Source: an uncultured Amylibacter sp. (GTDB taxonomy: Bacteria > Pseudomonadota > Alphaproteobacteria > Rhodobacterales > Rhodobacteraceae). Taken from it: DNA of 64,000 nt. A program made the translations under genes and the position numbers. The notes beneath the pieces were generated by a model that saw only the letters and a list, made by a program, of their open reading frames with translations, was not told the DNA's origin and made no database searches. The DNA lies in contig OY365738.1 in assembly GCA_959347345.1 (NCBI GenBank), positions 2,008,501 to 2,072,500 of the forward strand. Direction: 5' to 3'. Within the stretch, counting starts at the first letter, position 1. Each line of letters begins with the position of its first letter. Below are positions 9,737-16,821 of the stretch, one piece after another.

Positions 9737-10846
9737 CTATCGTTTATAGTTTTGTTGCACAAAAGGCAACGGTGCAATCTTCGCAGGCTGTGCTTGCCCG
9801 CGAATCATAAGATTAACCTGCTCACCCGCCGTAGAGTGGTTTTTTAAAACATAACCCATAGCAACGGGACGTTGCAAGGTTGGCGAAAACCCGCCAGAGG
9901 TAATAATGCCGATTGTATTGCCCTGTGTGCATTGGATTTCCACGCCTCGCCTTGCGGGGGCGCGTCCATCGGGGGCAATTCCAACCAATTTGCGGGTTGC
10001 GCCATTTTCAATTTCGTTTTGGATTCGGGCGGCACCGGGAAAACCACCATCGGCACGGCGGCGTTTTTGAATCGCCCATAAGAGCGAAGCCTCTATCGGG
10101 GAGGTTTCGGTGTCAATATCGTTACCATAAAGGCAAAGCCCTGCCTCCAGTCGCAAACTATCGCGCGCACCCAGCCCAGCAGGTTCGCAATCGGGGTCGT
10201 CTAAAAATGCGCGGGTGATTCGTTCGGCATCGGCGTTTGGGATGGATATTTCATAGCCATCTTCGCCTGTATATCCCAGCCGAGACACGCGGCATTCCAC
10301 CCCCATAATATCGGCGATTTCCGTTTGCATAAAAATCATATCTTTGGCGCGGGGGCAGTGTTTGGCAACCACCTTTTCCGCGGCGGGTCCTTGGACGGCG
10401 ATTAACGCACGGTCGTGGATTTCTGTGATGTCCAACCCTGTTAATTCCTTGCGCATATAGGGAATGTCTTGGTCACGCAACGCGGCATTAACAACGACAA
10501 ACAAATGGTCGCCTGCGTTTGATACGATTAAATCATCCAAAATCCCGCCCGCGTCATTGGTGAAAAAGGTATAACGCGCCCGTCCTTCCGCCAGTTCGGT
10601 GAGTGCGGCTGGCACCAGTGTTTCCATCGCTTTGGCAGGGTTATCGCCGGTTAAAATAACCTGCCCCATGTGGGATACATCAAACAGAGCCGCCTTATTA
10701 CGGCATTGTGCATGCTCGTTCATAATTCCGCCGTTATCGCCCGCGTATTGCACGGGCATTGACCAACCCGCGAAATCCACCATCTTTGCGCCCAATTCCA
10801 CATGGAGGTTATATAGGGGCGTTTTTTTGAGGTCTGTATCTGTCAT
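9737..10846 (-). CDS. gcvT: Glycine cleavage system T protein (aminomethyltransferase)
   Basis: This 369-residue enzyme releases ammonia from the aminomethyl group on GcvH and forms 5,10-methylene-tetrahydrofolate. Visible signatures include FAGWSMPVQY near the N-terminus, FDVSHMGQ, the YTGEDGYEI folate-pocket motif and a C-terminal barrel with SGGFSPTLQRPVAMGYV. The start is supported by AAGGATAAAAAA before the ATG. It is first in the gcvT-gcvH-gcvP operon. No glycine riboswitch could be recognised upstream; only a 7-bp dyad at 10880-10901 stands out. Confidence 0.96.
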   Translation of the reverse strand: MTDTDLKKTPLYNLHVELGAKMVDFAGWSMPVQYAGDNGGIMNEHAQCRNKAALFDVSHMGQVILTGDNPAKAMETLVPAALTELAEGRARYTFFTNDAGGILDDLIVSNAGDHLFVVVNAALRDQDIPYMRKELTGLDITEIHDRALIAVQGPAAEKVVAKHCPRAKDMIFMQTEIADIMGVECRVSRLGYTGEDGYEISIPNADAERITRAFLDDPDCEPAGLGARDSLRLEAGLCLYGNDIDTETSPIEASLLWAIQKRRRADGGFPGAARIQNEIENGATRKLVGIAPDGRAPARRGVEIQCTQGNTIGIITSGGFSPTLQRPVAMGYVLKNHSTAGEQVNLMIRGQAQPAKIAPLPFVQQNYKR

Positions 10847-10879
10847 TTTTTTATCCTTTAATTTTAAGTTTTACGGATA

Positions 10880-10901
10880 AAAACACATTTGCAAGTGTTT
10901 T
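10880..10901. promoter_or_regulatory. Dyad AAAACAC-N8-GTGTTTT upstream of gcvT
   Basis: A perfect 7-bp inverted repeat with an 8-bp spacer ATTTGCAA lies about 35-55 bases upstream of the gcvT start. The position fits an operator for the glycine cleavage operon. The regulator is unknown, and the AT-rich setting makes a chance dyad possible. Confidence 0.35.
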
Positions 10902-10960
10902 GCAATAGGGTTTTCGGTTTTTTTTGATTTTTTGATTTTTTGCTGTGGGGACGGGGGTTT

Positions 10961-10988
10961 TTAACGATTAACGATTAGCGATTAACGG
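10961..10988. repeat. Intergenic heptamer tandem repeat (TTAACGA family, 4 units)
   Basis: Four units TTAACGA, TTAACGA, TTAGCGA, TTAACGG directly abut the left arm of the inverted-repeat element that starts at 10991. Confidence 0.85.
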
Positions 10989-10990
10989 AT

Positions 10991-11352
10991 TAGCCCTTGC
11001 GGGTCTTCGTCATTGCTACGCAATGCCGACCAGCTCCAAGCGATGGCGTGGTCTTTTGCGCGTAGTCTCTTACACGCTTTGGCGTGTAAGCAGACGTGGC
11101 GCAAAAGCCCTTTGGTTACAAGACGCTAGGGATTGTCATAAATTTACTATCTGGAATAACAAGATTATAGATTGGATTATTTGCAAAGAATACTTGGGAA
11201 ATGGCGATGGGCTTGCTCTAAATTTATTTAGGCTTGGCAAAAGATGCTCGGACAGGCTTTGGGTGCGCCCGCCCCGAAGAGGGCTTGCCCTCAAGGGTGC
11301 GGGCGCGCCCCGTGGTGACATCGCAAAGCGATGGCGAAGACCCGAAGGGCTA
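10991..11352. repeat. REP/MITE-like structured element with ~34-bp imperfect terminal inverted repeats
   Basis: The left end (10991-11025) and right end (11319-11352) are inverted copies: eight identical bases, one extra base, ten identical bases, then differences mostly of the kind that keep G-U pairing. Each end also contains its own perfect hairpin, CATTGC-TAC-GCAATG on the left and CATCGC-AAA-GCGATG on the right, a compensated change. Inside are a hairpin of CTTTTGCGC/GCGCAAAAG (11053-11107) enclosing CTTACACGC/GCGTGTAAG, and one of GCGCCCGC/GCGGGCGC (11265-11306) enclosing GAGGGC/GCCCTC. It fills most of the gene-free interval 10847-11420. It may be a REP doublet, a non-autonomous mobile element or a folded non-coding RNA. 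Confidence 0.65.
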
Positions 11353-11355
11353 AAA

Positions 11356-11418
11356 AACTAATAACTAATAACTAATAACTAATAACTAATAACTAATAAC
11401 TAACAACTAACAACTAAA
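11356..11418. repeat. Intergenic heptamer tandem repeat (AACTAAT x6 plus 3 variants)
   Basis: Nine consecutive 7-bp units run up to the stop codon of sthA: six perfect AACTAAT, then AACTAAC twice and AACTAAA. It is the longest heptamer array in the window. Confidence 0.9.
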
Positions 11419-11420
11419 AA

Positions 11421-12842
11421 TCACTCATCACTAATCGCTAACGCAGGCATCCTCGCCCAGGCATCAAAAGCCGCCGATTTATAAACCTCCGCCAAAGTCG
11501 GATAATTAAACGTATTCTCAATAAAATAATCCACCGTGCCTTTATAGTTCATCACGGCCTGGGCGATATGTATCATCTCTGTCGCGCCCTCGCCCATAAT
11601 CTGCACCCCCAAAATCCGCCGCGTTTTCAAACTAACCAGCATCTTTAACATCCCTTGGGTAATCCCCATGATATTCCCCCGTGCGGTTTCACGGAATTTG
11701 GCACAGCCAACCTCATAGGGTATGTTTTGGTCTTGCAGTTCTTCCTCGCTCATCCCGCAGGTGGAAATCTCTGGCACAGAATAAATCCCATAAGGAAACC
11801 ACGGCGATTGCGAGGGGATTTTCACGCCAAAAGCATGGCAGGCCGCCACACGCCCTTGCGATAACGAAGTAGAAGCCAAAGACGGAAACCCAATAACATC
11901 ACCCGTGGCATAAATATGCGGCTTATTGGTTTGATAGGTGGTTTTATCCACCGAAATCCGCCCGCGCGAATCGGTTTTCACACCGCAAGCCGATAGGTTC
12001 AAATGCGCCGTTGCGCCCATCCGCCCAGCTGCGAATAAAAACATCTCTGCCCGTGCCGTGCGCCCGTTTTTCGTGGTAACGCTGATGGTTTTATCGGGCT
12101 GTTCGGCAACCTCCACCACCGGCGAGCCCAACCGTAAATCTATACCAAGGTCGCGGATTTCATGGATGAATTCCTGCATCAGGGTTTTATCGATAAAATC
12201 AAGGAAAGTATCGCGCGATTCTATCAGAGTGACTTTGACATCCAAGGCCTGAAACATAGTCGCGTATTCCACGCCAATAACCCCCGCACCCAAAACAATC
12301 AAACTGCGGGGCAGGGATTTCAGGTTTATGAGCTCGTCCGAATCGACAATCGTATGACCGTTAAAACCAATATCATCGGGGCGATAGGGTTTTGTGCCGA
12401 CGCTGACGATAAAATGCTTGGCGGTGAAAGTTTCGGTTTGGCTGTCTTGGGTGACTTCTATCGTGGTTTCATTGACAAACCGCGCCGCCCCGCGCATGGT
12501 TTCCACGTGGTTACGGGCGAACATGTCTTCCAGATTATCCACCTCGTAAGACAGAGTTTTGCGTACCCTTTGGCGCAGGTCTTGGGCGGTTATATCTTCG
12601 CGAGCGCGATAGCTACGCCCATAAAACGTGCGTTCGCGATAGCCAGACAGGTTCAAAATCGTCTCACGCAGGGTTTTGGAGGGGATAGTGCCAGTATGGA
12701 CAGAAACCCCGCCGACTTGGGCTTGGCGATCGACGACGAGAACTTTTTGTTTCAGTTTGCCCGCTTGGATAGCGGCAGAGCGACCAGACGGACCGCTGCC
12801 AATAATAATTAGGTCATAGTGGGTGGGGGTTTTTTGCGTCAT
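11421..12842 (-). CDS. sthA: Soluble (Si-specific) NAD(P)+ transhydrogenase SthA
   Basis: This 473-residue flavoprotein of the disulfide-oxidoreductase fold has an FAD dinucleotide motif GSGPSG at residues 15-20, a second NAD-binding GAGVIGVEY and an interface domain ending in FNYPTLAEVYK. SthA exchanges reducing equivalents between NADPH and NAD+. At the place where lipoamide dehydrogenases carry the CxxxxC redox pair this protein reads SVHTGTIPSK, with Ser47 and Thr52 in place of both cysteines. This separates it from lipoamide dehydrogenase and fits SthA. The ribosome site is weak. It stands alone between the structured element and the nitroreductase pair. Confidence 0.92.
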   Translation of the reverse strand: MTQKTPTHYDLIIIGSGPSGRSAAIQAGKLKQKVLVVDRQAQVGGVSVHTGTIPSKTLRETILNLSGYRERTFYGRSYRAREDITAQDLRQRVRKTLSYEVDNLEDMFARNHVETMRGAARFVNETTIEVTQDSQTETFTAKHFIVSVGTKPYRPDDIGFNGHTIVDSDELINLKSLPRSLIVLGAGVIGVEYATMFQALDVKVTLIESRDTFLDFIDKTLMQEFIHEIRDLGIDLRLGSPVVEVAEQPDKTISVTTKNGRTARAEMFLFAAGRMGATAHLNLSACGVKTDSRGRISVDKTTYQTNKPHIYATGDVIGFPSLASTSLSQGRVAACHAFGVKIPSQSPWFPYGIYSVPEISTCGMSEEELQDQNIPYEVGCAKFRETARGNIMGITQGMLKMLVSLKTRRILGVQIMGEGATEMIHIAQAVMNYKGTVDYFIENTFNYPTLAEVYKSAAFDAWARMPALAISDE

Positions 12843-12866
12843 GGTGTTGGTTATAGGGGGTTAGTT

Positions 12867-12894
12867 ATGAATTGTAAATTGTGAATTGTGAATG
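12867..12894. repeat. Intergenic heptamer tandem repeat (GTGAATT family, 4 units)
   Basis: The units ATGAATT, GTAAATT, GTGAATT and GTGAATG lie between sthA and the nitroreductase gene. The same GTGAATT unit recurs at 14347-14367. Confidence 0.8.
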
Positions 12895-12911
12895 CCCTGT
12901 GGATTTTCTTA

Positions 12912-13580
12912 TTAAATAAAACTGGCAATCTCATCCAAAGGTTTCTTTTTTAACGCGGCTTTGGGTATCACTGCGTCCTCACTCGCATGCCCGACCGCAA
13001 TAATCATCACTGGTTTTTCCTGTTTTGGGCGTTGGCAAATCGTATTCAAAAACCCCATCGGGTTGGGTGTGTGGGTCAGGCTGGCCAGCCCGCATTGATG
13101 CAAGGCGCAGAGCAACATCCCCGTGGCTATCCCAACGCTCTCAGGAACGTAATAGTGCTTTATCCGCTCCTCACCATCAGAATCCACCCCCCATCTTTGG
13201 GCAAACACCACTATTAACCATGGTGCGTCCTGTAAATGCGGCTTGTTCGCGCCCGTGCCTATCGGCTCTAACGCGGCCAGCCAGTCTGGATGTCCCTCGT
13301 GATAAAACTTTTGCTCTTCCGCCTCTGCCGCGAGGCGAATCGCGCGTTTTATCTCTGCATCCGAAATCGCCACGAAATGCCACGGCTGCTGGTTTGCCCC
13401 GCTTGGCGCAGTCCCCGCCGTTTCAATACAGGTTTCAATTAACGCCCGAGGCACCGCCCGCACATCATAATCACGCACCGTCCGCCGCGTTTTCATGGAT
13501 TGGTAAAACGCAGCGGCACGGGTCGCCATGTCTTCTTCGCTGAAATCCGCGCGATGGGGCAGGGGAATCGGTTGAAACAT
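12912..13580 (-). CDS. Nitroreductase-family FMN oxidoreductase
   Basis: This 222-residue protein opens with the family pattern RRTVRDYD (residues 32-39), continues through ETAGTAPSGANQQPWHF, the usual FMN-binding segment, and ends with a GHASEDAVIPKAALKKKPL tail typical of this subfamily. Members reduce nitro groups, quinones, enones or, in BluB-like branches, fragment flavin; the substrate is not determinable here. Its start lies 8 bases after the stop of the peroxiredoxin gene, with AGGGGA as ribosome site, so the two form an operon, possibly for oxidative or electrophile stress. Confidence 0.9.
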   Translation of the reverse strand: MFQPIPLPHRADFSEEDMATRAAAFYQSMKTRRTVRDYDVRAVPRALIETCIETAGTAPSGANQQPWHFVAISDAEIKRAIRLAAEAEEQKFYHEGHPDWLAALEPIGTGANKPHLQDAPWLIVVFAQRWGVDSDGEERIKHYYVPESVGIATGMLLCALHQCGLASLTHTPNPMGFLNTICQRPKQEKPVMIIAVGHASEDAVIPKAALKKKPLDEIASFI

Positions 13581-13588
13581 CGCGTCCC

Positions 13589-14242
13589 CTATTGCGGTAG
13601 TTTCACTTTGCGCAGGTAGGGCAGTACCGCATCAAACTCGCCGAATTTAGCGGTCGCGTCTTCGTTGCTGACCGTCGGAGGGACGATAACATCCTGCCCC
13701 AACTGCCAGTTCGCGGGGGTGGCAATCCCCTGCGCCGCGCTGAGCTGCAAGGCATCCAACGCCCGCAAAATCTCGGCAAAATTCCGCCCAATCGTCATGG
13801 GATAGGTCATGGACAAGCGCAGAGTTTTATCGGGCGCGATGATGAAAACCGAGCGAACGGTGGCACTGTGCGCAGGTGTCCGTCCGTCTGGTAAATACGC
13901 CTCTGACGGGAGCATGTCAAACGCTTTTGACACGGCCAAATCATCATCGGCTATGATGGGGAAATCGGGGGTTGAGCCCGCGTAGGATTCGATGTCGGTC
14001 TTCCATTTTTTATGGTCTTCGGCGGTATCCACGGACACCCCGATAACTCGGGTTTTACGCGCCGCCCATTCGTTTTTTAACTGGGCAACCACGCCGAATT
14101 CGGTTGTGCAAACGGGAGTGAAATCCTTGGGGTGAGAGAATAAAATAGCCCACTGGTCGCCTATCCAATCGTGGAAGGTTATTTCCCCTTGGTCGGTTTG
14201 AGCGGTGAAGTTTGGGACGGTGTCGTTTATGCGGAGGGTCAT
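13589..14242 (-). CDS. 1-Cys peroxiredoxin (Prx6/AhpC-TSA family)
   Basis: This 217-residue thiol peroxidase has peroxidatic Cys45 in DFTPVCTTEF and the long C-terminal region of Prx6-type enzymes (FDAVLPYLRKVKLPQ end). No resolving cysteine is seen elsewhere, which supports the 1-Cys type. It would reduce H2O2 or organic hydroperoxides in the cytoplasm, with an external thiol as partner. The ribosome site AAGGAAACCCA precedes the ATG. It leads a two-gene operon with the nitroreductase. Confidence 0.94.
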   Translation of the reverse strand: MTLRINDTVPNFTAQTDQGEITFHDWIGDQWAILFSHPKDFTPVCTTEFGVVAQLKNEWAARKTRVIGVSVDTAEDHKKWKTDIESYAGSTPDFPIIADDDLAVSKAFDMLPSEAYLPDGRTPAHSATVRSVFIIAPDKTLRLSMTYPMTIGRNFAEILRALDALQLSAAQGIATPANWQLGQDVIVPPTVSNEDATAKFGEFDAVLPYLRKVKLPQ

Positions 14243-14279
14243 TGGGTTTCCTTTTGGTTAGGGTTTTGGGGGTTTGTGT

Positions 14280-14323
14280 GGGATAGTGTAGGGGTTTTTG
14301 TGGGATAGTGTAGGGGTTTTTGT
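14280..14323. repeat. Two tandem 22-bp direct repeats
   Basis: A 22-bp unit, GGGATAGTGTAGGGGTTTTT plus GT, occurs twice without a spacer just upstream of the peroxiredoxin start, within the divergent gap that leads to the methyltransferase gene. No function is recognised. Confidence 0.8.
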
Positions 14324-14346
14324 GGGAAGTGCAAGAGGTTTTAAGG

Positions 14347-14367
14347 GTGAATTGTGAATTGTGAATT
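14347..14367. repeat. Intergenic heptamer tandem repeat (GTGAATT x3)
   Basis: Three perfect GTGAATT units lie in the 244-bp gap between the divergent peroxiredoxin and methyltransferase genes. The rest of that gap is AT-rich, with a possible -10 (TATAGT, 14464-14469) before the methyltransferase. Confidence 0.85.
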
Positions 14368-14480
14368 TTTAGTGATTAGGGAATGGTTTTGCGTCAGCCA
14401 TTTAAGCAAAAACAAAAAAATTGCAAAAAAATTAAATAAACCTTTACTTTTGTTCCTTTTACTATAGTTTTGGAGGAAAT

Positions 14481-14493
14481 GATTCAATGAATC
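14481..14493. promoter_or_regulatory. Perfect 13-bp palindrome over the methyltransferase start codon
   Basis: GATTCA-A-TGAATC is a perfect dyad that contains the ATG of the methyltransferase gene. The encoded protein has its own N-terminal HTH, so autorepression at this site is a reasonable guess. The dyad also contains two overlapping-strand GANTC sequences (GATTC, GAATC), the target of the alphaproteobacterial cell-cycle methylase CcrM. Confidence 0.5.
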
Positions 14494-15581
14494 AGTTAAA
14501 ACTAGACATAGAATTTGGAAAGATGTCAATGGAAACCTTAGAATGCTTCAACGAAGCCAAGACTGCAATGTCATTACCTTTGATTGCTGAAAAGCTAGGA
14601 TTGCATGTTGGTACTCTCAATAGATGGGAAAGTGAAAATCGCGTCCCGCCACAATACATAAATGACTTTAACCGCATTCTTGGCAAATGCAATGATGCGG
14701 TCGTAGAAAACGCCAGCCATAAGGGCAAGGATCAGTATTTCACCAAACCCGCAGTCGCAAAAAAATGTTGGAATATCTTTTTACAAGTTGCCAAAAGCCT
14801 TCAAGTGGATTTGGCAAAATACCACTTTATTGAGCCAAGTGCTGGTCGGGGGTGTTTTTTTGATTTATTGCCAAAGGACAGAAGAACAGGCGTGGACATT
14901 GACCCCGTCATTGATGGGATTATTAAAAGCGATTATCTTTTGTGGCAACCAAAGAATAAAAAACCCTGTATTGTTATAGGAAATCCACCCTTTGGGCTAC
15001 GCGGACACTTAGCATTGAAATTCATCAATCACTCGGCACCTTTTGCCGATATGGTGGCATTCATATTACCGCAACTTTTTGATAGCGATGGAAAGGGTGT
15101 ACCGTCAAAAAGGGTTAAAGGGTATAAACTGGCTTATTCACAAAAAATAGAGGGAAATGCGTTTGCCTTGCCAAATGGCGAGGATATAACCGTTCATACG
15201 CTTTTTCAAGTATGGAGCAAAGTAAAAACCGAACTCATCCCCTATACCCCCGTGAAAACATGCGATACGTTTATTAGAGTCTATTCGTTGTCTGATGGTG
15301 GCACGCCAGCAAGCACAAGAAACAAAGCCATGATTAACAACTGCGATGTTTATTTACCATCCACGTGTTTTTCAGGCATGGATGCAACAATTTCTTTTGA
15401 TGACCTACCCCATAAAAGGGGATATGGCGTAGTTATTCATAAAAATAAACAGAAAATAAAAAAACTTCTTTTGGAACATGATTGGACGAAAACAGCGTTT
15501 TATTCTACAAACTCTGCGATGAATCTGCGCACATCCCTTATTCAACAGGTTGTTATTAATAAAGGATATACAGATGACTGA
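14487..15581 (+). CDS. N6-adenine DNA methyltransferase with N-terminal helix-turn-helix
   Basis: The 364-residue protein begins with a short HTH-like domain (about residues 29-50, SLPLIAEKLGLHVGTLNRWE). A class I SAM methyltransferase domain follows: motif I is FIEPSAGRG at 114-122 and motif IV is NPPF at 166-169, the N6-adenine type. The ribosome site GGAGG lies 10 bases before the ATG. It is clearly more AT-rich than flanking housekeeping genes. Its end overlaps the start of the first nuclease paralogue (ATGACTGA), so it is the modification part of a restriction-modification-like operon. HTH-bearing methylases of some restriction systems repress their own operon; this one may too. Specificity cannot be read. 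Confidence 0.85.
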   Translation: MNQLKLDIEFGKMSMETLECFNEAKTAMSLPLIAEKLGLHVGTLNRWESENRVPPQYINDFNRILGKCNDAVVENASHKGKDQYFTKPAVAKKCWNIFLQVAKSLQVDLAKYHFIEPSAGRGCFFDLLPKDRRTGVDIDPVIDGIIKSDYLLWQPKNKKPCIVIGNPPFGLRGHLALKFINHSAPFADMVAFILPQLFDSDGKGVPSKRVKGYKLAYSQKIEGNAFALPNGEDITVHTLFQVWSKVKTELIPYTPVKTCDTFIRVYSLSDGGTPASTRNKAMINNCDVYLPSTCFSGMDATISFDDLPHKRGYGVVIHKNKQKIKKLLLEHDWTKTAFYSTNSAMNLRTSLIQQVVINKGYTDD

Positions 15582-16125
15582 CATTAGAACACTGATTACA
15601 CCTATTATAGATCGCACTCAAGAAGAAGAGGATAAAGTTTCACTATGGATAAACTCGTTATACAGGTCTATAAGAATTTTTCAAATTGACGCGCGAGGGA
15701 AACTGGGGGTGACTCTTATTGAAGATCTATTAAAAGACTTGGGACGTACAGTTGTTCGCAATGAAACCGATAATTTAAAAGATTGGAATTTAAGTTGTGA
15801 TGGAATTAAATATGCAATAAAGACGGCAACACTTGGAAAAGATGGCAGTAGTTTTCAACACGAAACCATTTATAAAACAAGAGATTATGATGCGCTTATT
15901 TTTGTGGATATAGCCCCAAATGCCATTTATATAAGCATTTATGTAAAAGCAGATATACAATGGGACAAAATACATTTACGGAATGTCTCTGATTTTTACA
16001 AGTGGGACACCAATATTAAAGTTACTCGCCAAAATTGCATAGCTAATAATATTGTGAGAACATCTGCAGATTTCGATGTATTATTTCGTAATGCCGAAAA
16101 TAGAATTTTAAGTCTTAGAACTTAA
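15574..16125 (+). CDS. Restriction-endonuclease-like paralogue A, catalytic residues lost
   Basis: This 183-residue protein aligns end to end with the next gene. I set the start at the ATG overlapping the methyltransferase stop because the leader GGATATACAGATGAC is nearly identical to that of the second copy. The PD-(D/E)xK core is recognisable but eroded: where copy B has Glu56, Asp84 and Glu93, this copy has Val46, Asn72 and Ala81; only Asp70 and Lys83 remain. I infer it cannot cut DNA and may be a partner, inhibitor or specificity subunit. The frame is intact, so it is not an ordinary pseudogene. Confidence 0.8.
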   Translation: MTDIRTLITPIIDRTQEEEDKVSLWINSLYRSIRIFQIDARGKLGVTLIEDLLKDLGRTVVRNETDNLKDWNLSCDGIKYAIKTATLGKDGSSFQHETIYKTRDYDALIFVDIAPNAIYISIYVKADIQWDKIHLRNVSDFYKWDTNIKVTRQNCIANNIVRTSADFDVLFRNAENRILSLRT

Positions 16126-16143
16126 ACCAAAAGGAATATACAG

Positions 16144-16755
16144 ATGACAAATAATAAAACAGTGCCTTCTAACAAATTAGCTATTAAATCAGTAGCCGTT
16201 CCTATTATAAAGGAGATTCAAAAAGAAGAGGCTAAAGTTTCGCAATGGATAGGATCGCCATACGGGGCAATAAGGGATTTTCAAATTGACACGCGGGGGG
16301 CTGTCGGGGAAACCCTTATTGCAAGTCTTTTAACTGGGTTGGGGCGTAAAGTTTCCCATAATGAAGCAACAACCGATGATGAAAAAGATTGGGATTTGAT
16401 TTGTGATGACCTTAAATATGAAATAAAAACTGCGACTCTTGGCAGGGATGGTGTTACTTTCCAACATGAAGGAATTGATAAAACAAGACACTATGATGGG
16501 CTTATTTTTGTTGATATAGCCCCAAATGATATTTATATAAGCATTTATGTAAAGAAAAAAATAGCGTGGAAAGATTTACACTCTCGCAAAAGTGCATCTC
16601 TTTATAAGTGGGATACACATATTAAACCTACCCGCAAAAATTACATAGGCGATAATATTGTAAAAACAGTTGCAGATTTTGATGTATTATTTCGTAATGC
16701 CGAAAGCGAGATATTAAAACTTATTGCAAAGAGAAAACCTATTAACAAACTCTAA
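16144..16755 (+). CDS. Restriction-endonuclease-like paralogue B, PD-(D/E)xK motif intact
   Basis: This 203-residue protein has the apparent nuclease core DTRGAVGETLIASLL (Glu56 in the first helix), KDWDLICDDLKYEIK (Asp82/Asp84, Glu93 and Lys95) and a following strand HYDGLIFVDIA. This order matches the PD-(D/E)xK fold, with E-x-K as the second catalytic strand. It lies 18 bases after copy A, with AAGGAATATACAG as ribosome site, and closes the methyltransferase operon; a T-tailed hairpin follows. The likely role is the cutting subunit of a Type II-like restriction system. I do not recognise a named enzyme, so the assignment rests on motif plus context. Confidence 0.78.
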   Translation: MTNNKTVPSNKLAIKSVAVPIIKEIQKEEAKVSQWIGSPYGAIRDFQIDTRGAVGETLIASLLTGLGRKVSHNEATTDDEKDWDLICDDLKYEIKTATLGRDGVTFQHEGIDKTRHYDGLIFVDIAPNDIYISIYVKKKIAWKDLHSRKSASLYKWDTHIKPTRKNYIGDNIVKTVADFDVLFRNAESEILKLIAKRKPINKL

Positions 16756-16770
16756 CCAAAAAACAAAAAG

Positions 16771-16795
16771 GGGCAGTTCATCACTGCCCTTTTTT
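16771..16795 (+). terminator. Rho-independent terminator after the restriction-modification operon
   Basis: A perfect 7-bp stem GGGCAGT/ACTGCCC with a 5-base loop (TCATC) is followed by six T. An A-run lies on its other side, so it can also end frmA transcription arriving from the opposite strand. Confidence 0.85.
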
Positions 16796-16816
16796 AATCA
16801 CTAATCACTAACCACT
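16796..16816. repeat. Intergenic heptamer tandem repeat (AATCACT family, 3 units)
   Basis: The units AATCACT, AATCACT and AACCACT lie between the terminator and the frmA stop codon. Confidence 0.75.
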
Positions 16817-16821
16817 ACCCC

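Noticed and set aside
10847..10990. Glycine riboswitch before gcvT
   Set aside because: Looked for because the operon often has one, but the conserved cores are not present; only a short dyad was found.
11023..11361. Open frame of 112 codons in the gcvT-sthA gap
   Set aside because: It runs through the inverted-repeat element, its codons follow the hairpins, it resembles no protein family and has no ribosome site.
15574..16125. Nuclease copy A as a pseudogene
   Set aside because: Its frame, ribosome site and most conserved positions are intact; only catalytic positions changed, so it was kept as a coding gene.
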